Assembly (NCBI RefSeq): GCF_945956895.1
Contig: NZ_CAMFJF010000008.1
Coordinates: 62,001-126,000, forward strand
Direction: 5' to 3'
DNA: 64,000 bases
DNA from: an uncultured Allobosea sp.
GTDB taxonomy: Bacteria > Pseudomonadota > Alphaproteobacteria > Rhizobiales > Beijerinckiaceae
In this document: positions 27,513 to 36,995 of the stretch, in pieces
Layout of the letters: every line of letters starts with the position of its first letter
How positions within the stretch are numbered: the first letter of the stretch is position 1
Translations under genes and position numbers: made by a program
The notes under the pieces: generated by a model
The model's database searches: none
Told to the model about the DNA's origin: nothing
Seen by the model: only the letters and a program-made list of their open reading frames with translations

Positions 27513-28376
27513 TCAGAATTTGACGCCGAGAGCGGCGCGCGCGGTGTTGACCGTCGTCGTCGTGCCCTCGACATCGGCGAAGCGGATCAGCTGGTATTCG
27601 CCGCGCAGGAACATGTTGTCCGTCAGCGCCCAGTCGACGCCGCCGCCCACCGTCAGGCCGAAGCCGTAGACATTCTTCTTGGTGGCGCCGACAACGAGGG
27701 GATAGCCATTGGCCTGTCCCTGAGAGATTACGCCCGTCACCGGATTGGTCTGAGTCAGGTAATTCGTGGCGGTGACCGTCGACATCGTATTGAAGCGGCC
27801 GACCGCGCCGCCGATCGTTGCGAAGGGCATGAAGTTGCCAAAGGCCCACCCCATGCGCAGGCGCGCCGTCGCGTAGTCGTCGAGCTTCGCGCCTTGGTTC
27901 GTCGTCAGCGTGAAATCGTTGACCGTGCCGTCAGGCGTCACGGCGCGTCGGGCGATATAGTCGTCGATCTGATAGCTGTGCCCCGAGCGTGTATAGTCAG
28001 CCTCGAAGCCGAGGACCGCGTCGCCGAAGGCCCAGTTGTAGCCCGCAAAGCCGAAATAGGTGACCCCGCTATCGCTCTTCGAGGGCAGATTGTTCACCAG
28101 GTTGCCCATATCGATCTGCTGGCCCAGGGTCGTATTGCGGAAGGCGAAGCGGGCGAGATCTTGCAAGCCGGTGCCGGGCTTGAACTGGGTATCGGACACG
28201 CCGGCGCCGCCGCCGAAATAGAACCCTTCCCAGCTGAACCGGGTTGGGACCGGCGGCGCGTCCTCGATCTGCGAGCCGCGCAGGACGGGATAGTCGGCCG
28301 CAAGGGTTGGCGCGACAACAAGGCTGGTGGCGAGGGCGGTGGACCCAAGCATGAGCGCGATGGAACGGATGCGCAT
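27513..28376 (-). CDS. Outer-membrane beta-barrel protein (Omp25/31-like)
   Basis: 287 residues. A signal peptide (1-26, ending TLAAD) is followed by an eight-stranded barrel of the opacity/OmpA-like family. RFSWEGFYFGGGAGV is the typical first strand of rhizobial Omp25/31 proteins. Later strands read FGFAGYNWAFGDAVLGFEADY and FGLTVGGGVDWALTDNMFLRGEYQ. The C-terminus ends in phenylalanine (ARAALGVKF), as needed for BAM-dependent insertion. The start at 28376 gives the signal peptide; an in-frame extension to 28541 overlaps gltX. Confidence 0.9.
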   Translation of the reverse strand: MRIRSIALMLGSTALATSLVVAPTLAADYPVLRGSQIEDAPPVPTRFSWEGFYFGGGAGVSDTQFKPGTGLQDLARFAFRNTTLGQQIDMGNLVNNLPSKSDSGVTYFGFAGYNWAFGDAVLGFEADYTRSGHSYQIDDYIARRAVTPDGTVNDFTLTTNQGAKLDDYATARLRMGWAFGNFMPFATIGGAVGRFNTMSTVTATNYLTQTNPVTGVISQGQANGYPLVVGATKKNVYGFGLTVGGGVDWALTDNMFLRGEYQLIRFADVEGTTTTVNTARAALGVKF

Positions 28377-28528
28377 CCTGATCTCCCCGAGCAGCGGTCC
28401 GGTTCCACCCGTTTCACCCCGCTCTGGGTTCAATTCATGCCTCGGTAACCCTAATGCAGGGTTAACGATGCGGAATTCCACTGAAACGCCGGATTGTCGC
28501 CCGTCGGGAAACGCGCCATAAGCCGGCC

Positions 28529-29869
28529 ATGACCTCGCCACTGGTTCGCTTCGCGCCGTCGCCCACCGGCTATCTTCATATCGGCAACGCCCGGCCGGCG
28601 CTGTTCAACTGGCTGTTTGCCCGCAGGCATCGCGGCCGCTTCCTGCTGCGCTACGACGACACCGACACCGCCCGCTCGAAGGTGGAATATGCCGATGCCA
28701 TCGCCGAGGATCTCGGCTGGCTCGGCATCCTGCCTGATCAGGTGATCAAGCAGTCCGAGCGGCTCGCCATCTATGATGCCGCCGCCGACCGGCTGCGCGG
28801 GGCAGGGCGCCTTTACGCCTGCTACGAGACGGCCGACGAACTGGATCGCCGCCGCAAGCGTCAGCTCGCCCGCGGCCTGCCGCCGATCTACGACCGCGCC
28901 GCGCTGAAGCTCACCGACGAGCAGAAGGCGGCCTTCGCGGCCGAAGGACGTAAACCCCATTGGCGCTTCCTGCTGGAGCCGCGCGAGGTCGCCTGGGACG
29001 ATCTGGTGCGCGGCGCCTCCCATGTCGATTGCGCCTCGCTCTCGGATCCGGTGCTGGTCCGCGAGGACGGCAGCTACCTTTACACGCTGCCCTCCGTCGT
29101 CGACGATATCGAGACCGGCGTGACCCATGTCATCCGCGGCGAGGACCACGTCACCAATACCGCCGTCCAGGCCCAGATCTTCGAGGCGCTCGGCGCGAGC
29201 CTGCCCGTCTTCGGCCATCACAACCTGCTGACCACGGCGAGCGGCGAGGGGCTCTCCAAGCGTCTCGGCCATCTCTCGCTGCGCGGCCTGCGCGAGACCG
29301 GCGTCGAGGCTCTGGCCGTGGCGGCGCTGGCGACGCTGGTCGGAACCTCCGATGCGGTGCGCCCGGTCGCGAGCCTCGACGAGCTCGCAGGACTGGTCGA
29401 ACTCGCTCATGTCTCGCGCGCGCCGGCCAAGTTCGACGAACACGAGCTTGAGACACTGAGCGCGCGCACGCTGCACCAGTTGCCGCTGGCGGCGGTAGAG
29501 GATCGTCTGAAAGCGCTCGGTGTCGCGGCTGACGAGGCGTTCTGGCAGGCGGTGCGCGGCAATCTCGCCAAGCTGGGCGAGGCGGCCCAGTGGTGGCGGG
29601 TGGTGCAGGGGCCGACTGAGCCTGTGATCGCCGATCCGGGCTTTGTCGCCACGGCGGCCGGCTTGCTGCCGGCGGAGCCTTTCGACGCCACGACCTGGAA
29701 GAGCTGGACGCAGGCCGTCTCCGCCGCGACGGGCGTGAAGGGCAAGGCGCTGTTCATGCCGTTGCGCCAGGCCCTGACCGGGCTCGACCACGGCCCGGAG
29801 CTGGCAGCCCTGCTGCCGTTGATCGGCCGGGAGAAGGCGCTGAAGCGATTGGCGGGCGAGAGCGCCTGA
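28529..29869 (+). CDS. gltX: Glutamyl-tRNA synthetase (short form)
   Basis: 446-residue class I aminoacyl-tRNA synthetase. N-terminal [21 protein letters not shown] carries the HIGH-type motif (HIGN). The KMSKS-type loop is GLSKRLGH near residue 246. Helical anticodon-binding domains make up the C-terminal half. Alphaproteobacteria commonly carry two GltX proteins; this is the short type. Whether it charges tRNA-Glu, tRNA-Gln or both cannot be decided here. It is divergent from the porin-like gene across 152 bp. Confidence 0.93.
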   Translation: MTSPLVRFAPSPTGYLHIGNARPALFNWLFARRHRGRFLLRYDDTDTARSKVEYADAIAEDLGWLGILPDQVIKQSERLAIYDAAADRLRGAGRLYACYETADELDRRRKRQLARGLPPIYDRAALKLTDEQKAAFAAEGRKPHWRFLLEPREVAWDDLVRGASHVDCASLSDPVLVREDGSYLYTLPSVVDDIETGVTHVIRGEDHVTNTAVQAQIFEALGASLPVFGHHNLLTTASGEGLSKRLGHLSLRGLRETGVEALAVAALATLVGTSDAVRPVASLDELAGLVELAHVSRAPAKFDEHELETLSARTLHQLPLAAVEDRLKALGVAADEAFWQAVRGNLAKLGEAAQWWRVVQGPTEPVIADPGFVATAAGLLPAEPFDATTWKSWTQAVSAATGVKGKALFMPLRQALTGLDHGPELAALLPLIGREKALKRLAGESA

Positions 29870-29874
29870 ACCTG

Positions 29875-30017
29875 TCCCCTCTCCCCTTGCGGGAGAGGGC
29901 TAGGGTGAGGGGTCTCGCGGCGTCGATCGTGAGCCGAACACCCAACTGTCAGGTTCGATGCGACCCCTCATCCGTCAGCGCTTCGCGCTGCCACCTTCTC
30001 CCGCAAGGGGAGAAGGG
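29875..30017. repeat. Intergenic palindromic repeat, CTCTCCCC family
   Basis: TCCCCTCTCCCCTTGCGGGA and AGGGTGAGGGG on the left answer CCCCTCATCCG and TCTCCCGCAAGGGGAGAAGG on the right. A classic proteobacterial repeat type, filling the gap between gltX and the convergent transporter pseudogene. Confidence 0.85.
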
Positions 30018-30052
30018 AAGTGTAGGCTTGCGCATGTTGGGACCGGCAGTGC

Positions 30053-31378
30053 TTACTCGTGCCGCTCCATCGCCGAGGCGTGCTTGGTGTCGCGCATGGT
30101 CGAATAGACCAGGAACGACAGGAAGATGATGCCGGCGAGGTAGTAGTAGAACCACTGCTCATGGCCCTGCTGCTTGAAGAACAGGGCGATGGCCGGCGCC
30201 GTGCCGCCGAAGATCGAGACGGTGAGCGCATAGGGCACGGCGACGCCGGTGGCGCGGATCGCGGTTGGGAACAGCTCCGCCTTCACCACGGCATTGATCG
30301 AGGTGTGGCCGGCGACGAAGATCCAGGCGCCCGAAATCAGCAGGAAGGCCATCCAGGGCGACTTGGTGCCGGCGAGCGTCGTCAGCAGCGGCACCGTGAA
30401 CAGCGTGCCGCAGACGCCGAAGAAGATCAGCATCGGCTTGCGGCCGATCTTGTCCGAGATCAGCCCGTAGATCGGCTGCAGCACAGCAGCGAAGATCAGC
30501 GAGCCGGCGATGACATAGGTCGTGGTGATGTCGGAGAAACCGGCCGTCTGGCGCACGAAGGTCTGCATATAGGCGGTGAAGGTGTAGAAGGCGGCCGTGC
30601 CGCCGGCCGTCAGGCCGACCACGATCGCGACCTCGCGCGGATATTTCAACAGGCCGCGCAGCGAGCTCTCGCGCTTGATGCCGCTCTTCTTGATGGCCTC
30701 GAACGCCTCGGTCTCATGCATATGGCGGCGCATGAACATGGCGGTGATCGCCAGGAGCGCGCCGATGACGAAGGGGATGCGCCAGCCCCAGGCGACGAGC
30801 TGCTCATGCGTCAGGAAGACGTTCTGGAGCAGCAGCAGCACCAGGATCGCGGTGAGCTGCCCGCCGATCAGCGTGACGTACTGGAAGCTCGAATAGAAGC
30901 CGCGATGCTCGGGGTCGGCGATCTCGGAGAGATAGGCTGCCGAAGCGCCGTATTCGCCGCCGAGGCTCAGGCCCTCGATGATGCGCGCCAGCGCCAGCAA
31001 GGCCGGCGCTGCGAAGCCGATCGTGGCATAGGTCGGCGTCAAGGCGATGATCAGCGAGCCGAAGCACATCATCAGGACGGAAACGGTCAGGGACAGGCGC
31101 CGCCCATAGCGGTCGGCGATATGGCCGAACAGTCAGCCGCCGAGCGGGCGCACGATGAAGCCGGCCGCGAACAGCGTCGCCGCATTGAGCTGCTGCACCA
31201 CGGGGTCGTTCGACGGAAAGAAATGCGGCGCGAAATAGAGCGCGAAGGCGGTGTAGGCGTAGAAATCGTACCATTCGACGAGATTGCCGACGGAGCCGAT
31301 GAAGATCGCCTTGAGGCGGCGCTTGGCATCGTCGAATTCGATCGGATGGGCGGGAGGCGTCGCAGTCGTCCCGGACAT
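30053..31378 (-). pseudogene. MHS-family MFS transporter interrupted by one in-frame TGA
   Basis: The frame from ATG 31378 encodes a metabolite:H+ symporter of the KgtP/ShiA-type MHS family, about 441 codons with normal start and stop. It begins IFIGSVGNLVEWYDFYAYTA and reaches FAAGFIVRPLGG, then hits TGA at 31133-31135 (codon 82). It continues in the same frame with LFGHIADRYGRRLSLTVSVL, the family's cytoplasmic loop 2-3. The family has tryptophan at the interrupted site (PLGGWxFG), so a TGG-to-TGA change explains it. The remaining 360 codons (GEYGASAAYLSE and others) look undamaged. Either a recent pseudogene or a base-call error. Confidence 0.88.
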
Positions 31379-31567
31379 GGCGGCCTTCTGAGCTGGGGAG
31401 CGTCAGAAGCGGGCGCGCGGCGCAAATGAGCCGTCGGACGGGTCTGGCGGCCTCCCGGAGGCGGCTTGGAAGGCACCTTTATGCGGCGGTCCCGGCTATG
31501 CGTCCAGCGGTTATCCTGCTGTTGTCGGGCAGTCTTCCATGCGCTGTCGGCATGGAATCTTCCGCGT

Positions 31568-32704
31568 TCAGGGTCTGACGAGTTGGGGGCTCAGGTTCGG
31601 CGCGAGATTGGGAGCGACGATCCGTACGGTACGGCGCTCGCCGGTGGCGCTGCGCGACTCGCTCTTCAGCCCGTCCTTCTTGTCGAGCACCTTCTCGCCG
31701 ACGATGTCGGGGCCGACGCCGGCCGACTCGGTGCCCGCCGTCGGCGAATCCTCCGACGGCATCGGCTTCTCGTCAGGCACGGCCGGAGCGGGCGTCGCTG
31801 CTGCCGGCTGGGGCCCTGCGCCCTTGCGCTTGGGGTCGATCTTCGGCCGCGACAGTTCCGCCGCGCGCTGCTCGCTGAGGATGACGTCGCCCTTGCGCTT
31901 GTCGAGCAGGTATTCGGCGTCCTTGAGGGCGGCCGACCAGCTCTGCCCCTGGCCGCGGCAGGTACAGGCGGCATCGAAGCTGCGGGTGTATTTTCCGGCA
32001 TTGGCCAGGGAGGAATAGGGCTGCCCGGTCGAGCGGGCGGCGGCGTTCTGGATGTCGCCGCCGGCGCTCATGCCATAGGCGCGGGTCTCGGTCCCAGGGC
32101 AGAGCGCCTGGCACATCTCGTCGCCATTGCCGGCATTGTTGGCGAGCGGGAAGAAGAAGCCGTCGCAGGTCCGGACGCAGACGGTCTGCGGACCACCCAG
32201 GCGCGGCTTCGCCGGTTCGGTCGGCTGCTCGGGGTCGAGCTCGGGCAGGGTCGAATCGATGTCGCCGGGAGCGGGATCGCGCCCGAAGATCGTATCGAAG
32301 AAGCCGCGTGGCTGCGCCCGGCAATTATTGTTGATCGCGGCTGCGAGCTGGGCCCGGCGCTGCGCGAGGCCGCCGCCTTCCGCCTGGCGCTGCAGCGCGC
32401 CGTACTGGTTCTGGAGCTGGCCCAGCTGCTGGCGGATGAAGTTGCACTGCGGCGGCGGCGACTCGAAGAAGCTGAAGCCGCGATCGCAGCCCATCGAACG
32501 GTACTGGCTGCTCAACTGGGCGAGCTGGGCGCCGACGCGCTGGGCGGCCTGTGCCGCGCGCGGATCGCTGCCGCTCTGGCTCTGCAGGCTCTCGAGCTCG
32601 GCCCGCCAGGCGTTGCAGGAGGCCGACTGCGCCACGGCGGTGCCGCCGAGGGCGGCCAGCATCACGAGGGCCATGCCGAAGCGTCGGGAAAGTCGCAGCA
32701 TCAT
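31568..32704 (-). CDS. Exported DUF2865 protein
   Basis: About 378 residues from ATG 32704 (32701 and 32728 also possible). A signal peptide ends near TAVAQSA. A helical, glutamine-rich N-terminal region (about 30-140) is followed by the DUF2865 core. Its signature VCVRTCDGFFFPLANNA, then MCQALCPGTETRAYG, then FDAACTCRGQ is cysteine-rich and lies around residues 185-290. The C-terminal 90 residues are proline/alanine-rich and probably disordered. It is found in Hyphomicrobiales, and its function is unknown. Periplasmic or surface location is inferred. Confidence 0.88.
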   Translation of the reverse strand: MMLRLSRRFGMALVMLAALGGTAVAQSASCNAWRAELESLQSQSGSDPRAAQAAQRVGAQLAQLSSQYRSMGCDRGFSFFESPPPQCNFIRQQLGQLQNQYGALQRQAEGGGLAQRRAQLAAAINNNCRAQPRGFFDTIFGRDPAPGDIDSTLPELDPEQPTEPAKPRLGGPQTVCVRTCDGFFFPLANNAGNGDEMCQALCPGTETRAYGMSAGGDIQNAAARSTGQPYSSLANAGKYTRSFDAACTCRGQGQSWSAALKDAEYLLDKRKGDVILSEQRAAELSRPKIDPKRKGAGPQPAAATPAPAVPDEKPMPSEDSPTAGTESAGVGPDIVGEKVLDKKDGLKSESRSATGERRTVRIVAPNLAPNLSPQLVRP

Positions 32705-33145
32705 CGCAGGTTGGGTCACGTCATCCATAGTCGAGCCGGCGGCCGGCTCTGTCCGGGAAGTTCGGCCAAGAGGGCCGGCCAGAGAACACCCGCCAAACAC
32801 GACGGAACTATGGAGCGGAGCCTCGCCTGATAGGCCGCGGGGACGCTCCATCGCGAGGGCCTCGCATGCCATATTCGCGAGGGCGCAGCAATCCGGGGAC
32901 TCATGCACCGCCCCGGTGGTGGAAAACTCCCTTTCCTGCCAAGCCTGATAGCTGCCGGTTGAAGCACACCGTCATTCCGGGTCAAGCCCGGAATGACGGC
33001 GTGTTTCTGCGTAAAATCATCGATCTCCGAGAGGCGTGCCGGTTCGACTGCGTTGCAGTCGGGTCGGCGCGTGCTCTAGAAGACCTGCGGCAGCGGCCCG
33101 TCCGCGCCGGCCTTCCGTGCAGCGCCAATGAGGCAAGCCCCGCCC
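32705..33145. other. Divergent gap before purC
   Basis: About 440 bp between divergent genes. Apart from the short palindromic repeat at 32971-32997 I see no gene. Open frames here are shadows of low-quality composition. It must carry promoters for both flanking genes. Confidence 0.5.
32971..32997. repeat. Short palindromic repeat, GTCATTCCGGG type
   Basis: GTCATTCCGGG and CCCGGAATGAC form perfect 11-bp arms around TCAAG. It is the minimal form of the long repeat at 38731-38877. Confidence 0.9.
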
Positions 33146-34096
33146 ATGTCCGACTATCTGCCTCTTCACGAAGCCGTCATCCCGGAGCTGCCGAACTATT
33201 ATCGCGGCAAGGTCCGCGAGAATTACGACCTGCCCGACGGCCGCAGGATCCTGATCTCGACCGACCGGCTCTCCGCCTTCGACCGGGCGATCGCCTCGAT
33301 TCCGCTGAAGGGGCAGGTGCTGACACAGACGGCGCGTTACTGGTTCGAACAAACAGCCGATATCTGCCCCAACCATGTCCTGGAATATCCCGATCCGAAC
33401 GTCGTCGTCGGCCGGCGGCTGGAGATCCTGCCCGTCGAGATGGTGGTGCGCGGCTATCTCGCGGGCACGACCGGCACCTCGATCCTGACGATGTACAAGC
33501 AGGGCCGGCGCGAGATGTACGGCTTAACCTTGCCGGACGGCCTGCACGATAACGAGGCGCTGCCGCAGGCGATCATCACCCCGACCAGCAAGGCCTTCGA
33601 CGGCGGCCATGACGAGCCGCTCTCGGCCGAGCAGATCGTCGGGGAAGGGCTGCTGACCCAGGCGCAATGGGACCAGGTATCGGCCTATGCGCTGGCGCTC
33701 TTCGCTCGTGGGCAGAAGCTCGCCCGCGAGCGTGGCCTCATCCTGGCCGACACCAAGTACGAATTCGGTACCGATGCCGAGGGGCGCATCGTGTTGGCCG
33801 ACGAGATCCATACGCCGGATTCGAGCCGCTACTGGTTCGCCGAGAGCTACCCGGAGCGCTTCGCTTCGGGCGGCAAGCCCGAATCCTTCGACAAGGATTT
33901 CGTGCGCAATTGGGTCGTGGCCCGCTGCGATCCCTATACGCAGGACCTGCCGCCGATTCCGCAGGAGCTGATCGACCAGACCTCTTCGGTCTATGTCCGG
34001 GCCTATGAGGCGATTACGGGGACGGCCTTTGCCTACCCGCCGAAGGGCGAGGACCCGGCAGAGCGCATCCGGCGCAATCTCGCCCGGTATTTCTGA
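33146..34096 (+). CDS. purC: Phosphoribosylaminoimidazole-succinocarboxamide synthase
   Basis: 316-residue SAICAR synthetase of purine biosynthesis; ligates aspartate to CAIR with [27 protein letters not shown] is the N-terminal nucleotide block and [16 protein letters not shown] follows. [14 protein letters not shown] near 103 and [11 protein letters not shown] with [14 protein letters not shown] near 200-230 are the CAIR/aspartate-binding motifs. The length fits the long, eukaryote-like PurC form rather than the 240-residue E. coli form. I prefer ATG 33146 (MSDYLPL) to the ATG six codons upstream. Confidence 0.95.
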   Translation: MSDYLPLHEAVIPELPNYYRGKVRENYDLPDGRRILISTDRLSAFDRAIASIPLKGQVLTQTARYWFEQTADICPNHVLEYPDPNVVVGRRLEILPVEMVVRGYLAGTTGTSILTMYKQGRREMYGLTLPDGLHDNEALPQAIITPTSKAFDGGHDEPLSAEQIVGEGLLTQAQWDQVSAYALALFARGQKLARERGLILADTKYEFGTDAEGRIVLADEIHTPDSSRYWFAESYPERFASGGKPESFDKDFVRNWVVARCDPYTQDLPPIPQELIDQTSSVYVRAYEAITGTAFAYPPKGEDPAERIRRNLARYF

Positions 34097-34106
34097 GGAC
34101 GTGACC

Positions 34107-34207
34107 GTCATTCTCGGGCGGAGCGCAACGCAGACCCGAGAATCTCAGACCGAAAGGGGCGAGGAGCCTCCGCGTCATGAGACGCTCGGGTCAAGCCCGA
34201 GCATGAC
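34107..34207. repeat. Intergenic palindromic repeat, TCTCGGG variant
   Basis: Opens GTCATTCTCGGGCGGAGCGC and ends GCTCGGGTCAAGCCCGAGCATGAC. The inner ACCCGAGAATCTCAGAC pairs only partly with its partner. It separates convergent purC and marR genes. Confidence 0.75.
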
Positions 34208-34226
34208 GACCGCTGCCGAGAGGGCT

Positions 34227-34724
34227 CTAAGCCCCGTCTTCCTCGCGATAATTCCCCGCCAGATGCCGGCCGCGCTCGGTCAGTGTCGAGAGCACGCGTT
34301 CGAACACCTTGAGTTCGTCGGGCGCGATGCCATCGATCCAGCGCGCCTCGAAGCCGAGCGCCAGCGGCACGATCTGGTCGTAGATGCGCTTTCCCGCCGG
34401 GGTCAGCGCGACGAAGGATTCGCGCCGGTCATGCCGGTTCTCGGCGCGCGAGACGAGGCCGCGCTTCTCCAGCTCGCCGACCGCCCGCGAGACTTTGGTC
34501 TTGTGCATCTGGGCGAGGTCGCCGATGTCGCGCGAGGTCAGCTTGCCGAATTCGCCGAGCTGCGCCACCACCCGCCATTCCGGGATGCCGATGCCGAAAT
34601 GCTCGCCATAGATGCGCCCGAGCGCCCGGCCGCCGAGCGTGCCGACGACATTGAGGCGGTAGGGCAGGAAGCGCTCCAGATGGAGCGCCTGTTCTTGCGG
34701 GTCGGTGGTTGGCTTTGTTGTCAT
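34227..34724 (-). CDS. MarR-family transcriptional regulator
   Basis: 165 residues. A winged helix-turn-helix spans about 40-120: WRVVAQLGEFGKLTSRDIGDLAQMHKTKVSRAV is the HTH, and LVSRAENRHDRRESFVALTPAG is the wing with its conserved DRR. N- and C-terminal helices form the dimer. MarR proteins usually repress neighbouring genes and release DNA on binding aromatic or phenolic ligands. It starts 19 bp after the upstream TRAP binding-protein gene on the same strand but behind that gene's terminator, and likely controls it. Confidence 0.93.
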   Translation of the reverse strand: MTTKPTTDPQEQALHLERFLPYRLNVVGTLGGRALGRIYGEHFGIGIPEWRVVAQLGEFGKLTSRDIGDLAQMHKTKVSRAVGELEKRGLVSRAENRHDRRESFVALTPAGKRIYDQIVPLALGFEARWIDGIAPDELKVFERVLSTLTERGRHLAGNYREEDGA

Positions 34725-34730
34725 GCTGAT

Positions 34731-34753
34731 GAAAAGGCGCGCTTCAGCGCGCC
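34731..34753 (-). terminator. Terminator overlapping the 3' end of the TRAP binding-protein gene
   Basis: On the minus strand GGCGCGC / GCGCGCC with loop TGAA is followed by TTTTC. The stem includes the last codons and the stop (34744-34746) of the dctP-like gene and ends 7 bp before the marR start codon. Confidence 0.8.
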
Positions 34754-35829
34754 TTCAGCCGGTTCATGAACGAGTCGTAGGACAGTTCCGCGATCTGCCA
34801 CCACAGCAGGTTCTCGCCGCGGAAGGCGACCATCGAATCGTAGCCCTTCTTGAAGTCCGGGCTCTTGGCGCTGGTCTCGGCGTAGAATTCCTCGGCCGCC
34901 TTCAGCGCAGCTTCCATCACCGGCAGCGGGAAGCCGCGCAATTGCGCGCCTTGCGCCACAAGCCGGCGCAGGCCGCCCGGGTTCACGAAATCGTATTTCG
35001 CCAGCATCCAGTTATTGGCCGCCTCGCAGGCGTTCTGCACGATCGCCTGGTAGTGCTTGGGCAGCTTGGCCCAGGCCTCCTTGCCGATGATCAGGTGCAG
35101 CATCGCGCCGCCCTCCCACCAGCCGGGATAGTAGTAGTACTTGGCGACGCGGATGAAGCCGAGCTTCTCGTCGTCATAGGGGCCGACGAACTCGGCCGCG
35201 TCGATCGAGCCGCGCTCCAGTGCGGGATAGACGTCGCCCGGTGCAATCTGCGTCGGCACCACGCCGAGCTTGGCGAGCACGGAACCGCCCATGCCGCCGA
35301 TGCGGAACTTCAGGCCCTTGAGGTCCTCCACGCCCTTGAGTTCACTGCGGAAGAAGCCGCCCATCTGGCAACCGGAATTGCCGCAGGGGATCGAATAGGC
35401 GTTGAAGCGGTCGAGCACGCCGTTCACGATCTGCTCGCCGCCGCCGAAATACCACCAGCTATGCTGCTGGCGGGCGTTGAGGCCGAAGGGGATGCCGGTG
35501 CCGAGCCCCAGCGTCGGGTCCTTTCCGATATAGAAATAGGTCGGCGAATGCGCGCATTCGACGGTGCCGGACGAGACCGCGTCGAGCGCCTGCAGGCCGG
35601 GAACGATCTCGCCGGGCGCGAAGACCTGGATCTCGAACTTCCCGTCGGTCGCCTCGGACACGTATTTCGAGAATTGCTGCGCCGTGCCGAAGATCGTGTC
35701 GAGCGACTTCGGGAAGCTCGACGTCAGGCGCCATTTCACCTCGGGCTGGGACTGCGCGACCGCCGGCATCGCGACCGTCGTGGCGGCGGCGGCGAGAGCC
35801 CCGGATTTCAAAAAGCTGCGACGTTCCAT
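34744..35829 (-). CDS. TRAP transporter substrate-binding protein, DctP family
   Basis: 361-residue periplasmic binding protein. The N-terminus MERRSFLKSG followed by a hydrophobic stretch to PAVAQ is a twin-arginine (Tat) signal, as in many TRAP binding proteins. VKWRLTSSFPKSLDTIFGTAQ and LKFRIGGMGGSVLAKLGV (near residue 165-182, with the carboxylate-binding arginine) are family blocks. No DctQ or DctM membrane genes adjoin it, so it is an orphan here. The flanking MarR and FAH genes suggest an organic acid or aromatic-pathway ligand; this is inference. Confidence 0.92.
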   Translation of the reverse strand: MERRSFLKSGALAAAATTVAMPAVAQSQPEVKWRLTSSFPKSLDTIFGTAQQFSKYVSEATDGKFEIQVFAPGEIVPGLQALDAVSSGTVECAHSPTYFYIGKDPTLGLGTGIPFGLNARQQHSWWYFGGGEQIVNGVLDRFNAYSIPCGNSGCQMGGFFRSELKGVEDLKGLKFRIGGMGGSVLAKLGVVPTQIAPGDVYPALERGSIDAAEFVGPYDDEKLGFIRVAKYYYYPGWWEGGAMLHLIIGKEAWAKLPKHYQAIVQNACEAANNWMLAKYDFVNPGGLRRLVAQGAQLRGFPLPVMEAALKAAEEFYAETSAKSPDFKKGYDSMVAFRGENLLWWQIAELSYDSFMNRLKAR

Positions 35830-35843
35830 ATGGTTTCCTCCCG

Positions 35844-35860
35844 AGGGCTTGTTATGCCCT
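35844..35860. promoter_or_regulatory. Inverted repeat in the dctP/FAH divergent promoter region
   Basis: AGGGC and GCCCT arms separated by seven bases lie in the 62-bp gap between the divergent TRAP binding-protein and FAH genes. This is a plausible MarR-type operator serving both, but the arms are short. Confidence 0.3.
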
Positions 35861-35891
35861 TATTGGCGCGTCCGGGAAGGAATGAAAAGAC

Positions 35892-36902
35892 ATGAAGCTA
35901 GCCTCGCTCGCGCATGGCCGTGACGGCCGCCTCGTCGTCGTCTCGCGCGACCTGACCCGTGCCACCGATGCCTTCCCCGTCGTGCCGACCTTGCAGGCGG
36001 CGCTCGATGACTGGGAGCGCCACGCCCCGCGCCTCGCCGATCTCGCCGAGGGGCTGGAACACGGCTCGGTTCCGTCCTTCCGTTTCCACGAGCATGACTG
36101 CGCCGCTCCGCTGCCGCGCGCCTATCAATGGCTCGATGGCTCGGCCTATGTGAATCATGTCGATCTCGTCCGGAAGGCGCGCGGCGCCACGATGCCGGAG
36201 AGCTTCTGGACCGACCCGCTGATGTACCAGGGCGGCAGCGACGCCTCGCTCAGCCCGCGCCAGGCCGTGCAGGCCCGCAGCGAGGAGGACGGCATCGATT
36301 TCGAGGCCGAGATCGCGGTCGTCACCGGCGACGTGCCGATGGGCGCGAGCCGCGAGGAGGCGCTCGGGGCGATCCGCCTCGTCATGCTCGTGAACGACGT
36401 GAGCTTGCGGAATCGGATTCCCGCCGAACTGGCGAAAGGCTTTGGCTTCGTTCAATCGAAGCCGTCCTCGGCCTATTCGCCGGTCGCGGTGACACCGGAT
36501 GAACTGGGTGGTGCCTGGCGCGACGGCCGGCTGCATCTGCCGCTGCTGGCGCTGGTCAACGGCACGCTCTTCGGCAAGCCCGATGCCGGCACCGACATGA
36601 CCTTCGATTTCGGCACGCTGATCGCCCATGCCGCCGCGACGCGCCGCCTCTCGGCCGGCACGGTGGTCGGTGCCGGCACGGTTTCGAATCGCGATGCCGA
36701 TGGCGGTCCCGGGCGGCCGGTGGCGGAGGGCGGGCAGGGCTATGCCTGCATCGCCGAGCAGCGCATGGTCGAGACGATCCGGGGTGGCGAGCCGAAGACG
36801 CCGTTCCTGCGCTTCGGCGACACCGTCCGCATCGAGATGAAGGATGCCGCTGGGCATTCGATCTTCGGCGCGATCGAGCAGGAAATTCTGCCGCACGGCT
36901 GA
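35892..36902 (+). CDS. Fumarylacetoacetate hydrolase family protein
   Basis: 336 residues. The FAH fold metal site is visible in IDFEAEIAVVTGDV near residue 137 (ExE pair) and in the downstream LVNDVSLRN aspartate region. The N-terminal extension with AYQWLDGSAYVNHVDLVRKARG matches the longer FAH branch that includes true fumarylacetoacetase-like enzymes. FAH enzymes cleave C-C bonds or hydrolyse acyl-pyruvates in aromatic catabolism. It is divergent from the TRAP binding-protein gene across 62 bp, suggesting joint control. Confidence 0.9.
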   Translation: MKLASLAHGRDGRLVVVSRDLTRATDAFPVVPTLQAALDDWERHAPRLADLAEGLEHGSVPSFRFHEHDCAAPLPRAYQWLDGSAYVNHVDLVRKARGATMPESFWTDPLMYQGGSDASLSPRQAVQARSEEDGIDFEAEIAVVTGDVPMGASREEALGAIRLVMLVNDVSLRNRIPAELAKGFGFVQSKPSSAYSPVAVTPDELGGAWRDGRLHLPLLALVNGTLFGKPDAGTDMTFDFGTLIAHAAATRRLSAGTVVGAGTVSNRDADGGPGRPVAEGGQGYACIAEQRMVETIRGGEPKTPFLRFGDTVRIEMKDAAGHSIFGAIEQEILPHG

Positions 36903-36995
36903 TCGGCGATCCGGCCACCTGCGTCTTGGCGGCAGCCGGGCCGCCGGATAACCTCCCAAGCACAGCGCCCCAGCCAGACGCGAGACGCGAGAGCC

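Noticed and set aside
31133..31135. TGA as a selenocysteine codon in the MHS transporter
   Set aside because: The family has tryptophan there, MHS carriers are not known selenoproteins, and I see no obvious SECIS hairpin immediately downstream.
30059..31429. 456-codon plus-strand open frame
   Set aside because: Antisense to the MHS transporter pseudogene, whose protein pattern is unmistakable.
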